Below the pieces are notes generated by a model that worked only from the letters and a program-made list of their open reading frames with translations, was not told where the DNA came from and searched no databases. A program made the translations under genes and the position numbers. From Dasypus novemcinctus (taxonomy: Eukaryota; Chordata; Mammalia; Cingulata; Dasypodidae), in the NCBI RefSeq assembly GCF_030445035.2, contig NC_080694.1:70385147-70449146 (forward strand): a stretch of DNA of 64,000 nt. Reading direction: 5' to 3'. Shown one piece after another: positions 59,915 to 64,000 of this stretch (position 1 is the first letter of the stretch; the number at the start of each line of letters is the position of its first letter).

Positions 59915-61200
59915 CAAAGTAAGGGAGTTTACATTTTTCATTGTATTAAAATATGTGAAGATTGGGAGAGAGGAAGAAGTCACTATTGGATAAATATTAG
60001 CTCAAAAGACAGCTGACATTTGATCCTATCTTCAACACTCTTTGTTGGGAAATTAACTATATATCCACTGACCAAACATATCTGAAATGGGTAAGCATGA
60101 GTTACAATTAATAGAATGACTGATTACATTACATTATTTGAAGGTGAATTTCCTTTCCTATTTTTCTACTATAAATTTATTAAGATAACCAATCTAGTCT
60201 TTCTCTCCTATTCCTAACATGAACATTATAGTCTGTACAATAAAGTAAGAAATGAAGTGATTAAAATTTAATGAAATGTATTGGAAGTGGGAATGGTCTT
60301 TCAAATATTGAGTATTTTTGCACAACATATGCACAAAGCTCTTAATTGTGTCAAGCCATTTGCCATCAACCATTATACAATAAACTTTCTAAAAAAACAG
60401 GATATGGGAGATATCTATGCAGTATACAGAAAGAAACTTGGGAACTATATGATAGCTTGTCTTTCATTTTGGAGTAAAAATTGCTATTCTTCCATTTGGC
60501 TTGCTGATAATAACTCTTAAAATGCTGACAAAGGTGATTGGACACAAAGAATTAAATATACTGATTGAACTACAGATATTTTTAGATCAAATCCTCTTAC
60601 AAAGAGATGTACATATTCTTCACATGCTAGCCCTAATGAAACATTTCTGTACAAGGAGGTACAGAGTTAAAGAAATAGGATTAATTAAATGAATAAACAA
60701 GAGAGGCAATGCACAGAGCTATTTCTATGTGCACTCTTTTTTTTCTCTACAATAGTGCAACTGACCACAGCCTGCACTTGCTCCCTGAGCATGTCCTATG
60801 GTAAAATTAAAATATGATTAGATATGCAAAAACCATTCAAGCAACTGCATTTTAAAAAAGTAGAATATACAAAGAAGAAACGAAGTGGTCTCTTGATGTC
60901 TCTGGGTGCTGTCTCCTAATTTTATGCCATAACTTAGTCATCTCAAGCAATCACCTTTCTGTTTTTTAAACAAGTCCCAGAATTATTGCCTTATCACCAA
61001 TTTTAAGGTGTTATGTGATAAGAAATTGTATTTGGTTATTAATTTTTAAACTTCATTGGAAAAGACAACAATGTTAACAAAAAGTGCAATATTTACTAAA
61101 ATCTATGAATATTCATTATCTATTTTGAAAGCTGTATCATTAATAATGATCACTATGTTAATTTTTGTGATACAGGTGAAAATAGTTACAATCAGCCACT
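59915..61200. other. Gene-free interval downstream of the third OR
   Basis: Short frames only, none with recognised content. Confidence 0.4.
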
Positions 61201-61201
61201 G

Positions 61202-62278
61202 TTATTTTGTCAGGGAGAGGGGGTCCATTGTGGATAATGAGAGTCGGCAACAGACATTGTGAAAAATGGGAGGGCGAGTTTTCAATTGTGAAAGGACTGC
61301 ATTCTCACAAGCCACATTCCAGGCTTGCTCTTGTTCTCTCCTCAGCAGCTTCCTTACTGCTCCCTTAACATCCTTATTTCTCAATGTATAAATGAGAGAG
61401 TTGAGCGCTGGCATTAACAGTCCATAGAAGAATGTAAGGAGCTTGCCCTTCAATTTGGCTGAGTTGCTCCTGGGTGCCACATACACATAACTTTTGGAGG
61501 TTGAGCCATAGAACATAATCATGATCAACAGATGAGACCCAAACATGTTAAAGGCCTTCTTGGGGCCCTCAGAGGACTGGCTTCTTAGTACTGCTCTGAG
61601 AATGTTGGTGTAAGAGAATAAAATTAATCCAATTGGGTTGAGCTTTATGACAACCACAGCTGCACATAATTCCACTTCATTGATCCATGTATCAACACAC
61701 GATAATTGAAGCATAGCTGGCATGTCACAGAAGAAATTCTCTACTTGGAGAGAATTGTGGAGAATTTCTACCACAAAAAGGTAGCAAGAAAGTCAACACT
61801 GTCTACACCAAGGAGCTGCTGAAACCTGTCATCCAAGCCACTGCTGCCAATTGTTGGCATAGCAGAGAATTCATAACTCTGAAATGGAGAGGCCAGCAGA
61901 CAGCTACATAGCAATCAAGGGCATTACTGAGAGGACTACACAATCAGGAGATCCTTGACCAAGAAAGATGAAAAGTTGAGCTACGCAGTGCATATAGTTG
62001 ATGTTTTTCTTGTGGTCCCAGATATTCACCAGCATCTGGGGGACAGTGGAGATGGTGTAGCAGAGGTCTAAAAAGGAGAGATGAGCCAGAAAGAAGTACA
62101 TGGGTTGTGGAGTCTGGGATCAAGGTGGGATAAGGTAACGATAGCTGAGTTCCCAAGGAGGGTCATTATGTAGAAGATGGAGATAACCACAGAAAAGACC
62201 ATTTCCAGTCTGGGCCATTCAGAGAAGCCCACCAGAACAAGCCCTCAGGCTGATGGAGGTGGTGTTGAATCTGCTCAT
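61202..62278 (-). pseudogene. Olfactory receptor pseudogene, family 2-like
   Basis: On the minus strand an ATG (62276-62278) opens MSRFNTTSIS, and shifted frames then give VGFSEWPRLEMVFSV (TM1 start), [17 protein letters not shown] (TM2), [12 protein letters not shown] (TM3), ENFFCDMPAMLQLSCVDT (loop 2), LILFSYTNILRAVL (TM5), KAFNMFGSHLL (TM6) and NSLIYTLRNKDVKGAVRKLL (TM7). Breaks: small indels within the first 20 codons, one near 62105, one near 61920 that removes the DRY frame, a TAG at 61803-61805, and a 16-base insertion at 61748-61763 next to a similar short sequence. The frame also runs about 40 codons past the usual C-terminus. The subfamily is uncertain; the wording suits OR2 of class II. 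Confidence 0.88.
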
Positions 62279-62279
62279 C

Positions 62280-64000
62280 ACTGTGACCCTACTTCCTGAA
62301 AACACCAAGGTTGAAATTTTCGGAGCTTGTTATCCTGCGTTTAGGACTTAAGTTGGCTCATTGACCTGCTTTCATTGGAGGAAGTGGATGAGGGATGTTG
62401 AAAAAAATTAAATCATGAACATATTTCCTTTATTTCCTCACTGTGAGGAAAGAGCCTTTTGTATCTGTATTTGTATCTATATCTGTATTTTGACAAATAT
62501 TTTTCCAAGACTTTCACTTAGTAAACCCACAGGAGTTTATTAAGCAAAGGGTATTACCCAATAAAGAAAGTAAAGAAGTATTAGAATATATTTGTTATAA
62601 AAGAAGGTGTTTGATTTGATGAGACATCATTGGACCTTCATTAAACCTCTAATTTACTGAATGTGTTCTAATTTTATTCCCTTCAGTGCAGTTAATTGTC
62701 TTGCTACTTTTTAATGCATTTCTATTATAGCAGATGGAAATCACCACGTATGAAAGGTACTGTTGGTAACAGAAATGAAATTATATTTCTCCTTTCTGCT
62801 TGCTCTAATTAGGTTAACATGGATAAAATTTCAAAATTCCAATGGAATACAGTCAGAGTTAATTTAATGATATTTAAAGAAAGAATCAACATCGTTAAGA
62901 CTAATAGCACAAACCTTTTCACTTGTTTTCTTTAAGTGGAAGGCACATTAACATTTATGCCCAATAATATACATTTATATCAAATACCATGGATCAAAAA
63001 TTTTGTAGTTTCCATGACTGGGTCTCACCATTTCCTCCATTTGATTAAAGAGAATTTCCTGAAATAAAACTTCAGTATCATACAATCTTCTGTTTTCTGG
63101 AAAAGTATGGTTCCACAATGGATTTTATGTGGCACAGTGGAAAAACCTGTAAAGAATTGAGCAATTTCCCTCATGGGAGCCCAGGATATGATAATTACCC
63201 AATACATAATCACATGTATAGACACACACACACGAGCTGTATGCTTCACTTTCCTCATGTGTAAAGCAAATACGTAATTTGAGTGAGGACTTTTATTCAA
63301 ACTCTGAACTATGTACAAGCATCACACATTTATAAAATAGCAACAATAACAGGGATCGTCCTGGAGCGATTCTATGTGTGGAAGGCTTTTATAAGCACTT
63401 GGGAAGTCTCAGGTTTAACCCTCATGAATTCACTAATCACATCTGTTACAGACAAGGACCCTGAGTTTCTGAAAGGTGGAACAGCTTGCCTATGACTGCA
63501 TGGTAACTAATGTCAGCGCGGTCATCATGCTTCCACCTGCCTCAGAGGAAACCCTGCGCCCTTAATCACGAGTGCACGCTCACCACGAGCCAGGCGTAGA
63601 CCTGAATGTCTGAATAGATGAGCACTTAGCAACACGTTCATTTATACCCTTAGACATTCGCTGGTAAATACACGGAATCTGTCTTCTCCAATTATCTGCA
63701 AGGAGAAATTCAAGGTCACTCTTTAGTGTGAACTTATAAATGACAAATACGTTAATCAAAGCAGGATTGTGCCCTGGAAAGAACAGTGAACTGGTCCTTC
63801 AGTCAGTAAGATGAAATAATAAAATGAAATTAAGAAATAACGTCTTGGAAACAATGAAACATATAAGCATAATTTACAGGTATCTAGTGTGCTGAGATCC
63901 AATTACTTAAAATTCCTATAAAAGTATTAAGTTCATGAAGAGACTATCAAAATATTACTATATAAATAAATACAAATGAAATCATTCATATAAAAAAATG
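62280..64000. other. Terminal gene-free interval; MIR/L2-type relic at 63400-63520
   Basis: TTAACCCTCATGAATTCACT with TACAGACAAGGACCCTGAG and GAACAGCTTGCCTATGACTG has the pattern of an old MIR/L2-type repeat. A short CA run lies near 63221-63233. The OR pseudogene's ancestral upstream exon might lie here but is not visible. Confidence 0.4.

Noticed and set aside
1-64000. Bacterial-style systems such as CRISPR arrays, operons or phage modules
   Set aside because: The DNA is mammalian by its SINE, L1, L2, MIR and OR content. No regularly spaced short repeats with unique spacers were seen.

Overview
The window looks like ordinary mammalian nuclear DNA: AT-rich, gene-poor and packed with transposable elements. 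The tRNA-derived SINEs (best copy at 38285-38707) have a tRNA-like head with A and B boxes, a roughly 330-base body and an AATAAATA-rich tail. They match what I know of the DAS SINEs of armadillos, so I read the source as a xenarthran, most likely Dasypus. That is an inference from repeat style, not a database match. Bacterial features (operons, ribosome binding sites, CRISPR arrays) do not apply.

The only gene I judge intact is an olfactory receptor (OR) of family 10 on the minus strand at 39339-40289: one coding exon of 316 residues with a good splice acceptor just upstream of its ATG. Two OR pseudogenes lie on the same strand. An OR12D-type copy at 14995-15908 has lost its start codon and carries a frameshift and a nonsense codon. 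A family-2-like copy at about 61202-62278 carries several indels, a nonsense codon and a 16-base insertion. OR12D, OR10C and OR2 genes sit together in the MHC-linked OR cluster of other mammals, so this may be part of that cluster.

Region by region. 1-2898 is a minus-strand L1 copy with the inverted 5' part expected from twin priming, hit by a SINE. 2931-12796 is a complete-looking but decayed plus-strand L1, unusually long because its 3' region exceeds 3 kb. It is bounded by a target-site duplication and hit by two LTRs with 6-base duplications. 12797-14452 holds an old LTR, an L2 piece and a hAT-like transposon, followed by the OR12D pseudogene. 18.4-19.1 kb holds an ERV-like LTR. 22.05-23.15 kb repeats the same flank-LTR-L2 order seen at 12.8-13.9 kb and contains what looks like the unoccupied version of the long L1's insertion site. 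23.2-25.2 and 26.5-29.9 kb are minus-strand L1s, one split by a SINE and one containing a 68-base GA microsatellite. 30.86-33.14 kb is a degraded ERV-L provirus end (pol integrase, dUTPase-like segment, 3' LTR). 33.2-38 kb is mostly old antisense L1. The SINE and the intact OR follow, then a gene-free stretch of MIR, L2, L1 and LTR relics to about 61 kb, with a 4-copy minisatellite at 58.0 kb, and finally the third OR.

The genes do not form a pathway; they are remnants of an OR cluster expanded and eroded among retroelements. I found no novel enzyme system or non-OR protein gene. The parts most worth attention are the nested retroelement history of the first 23 kb and the OR cluster identity.
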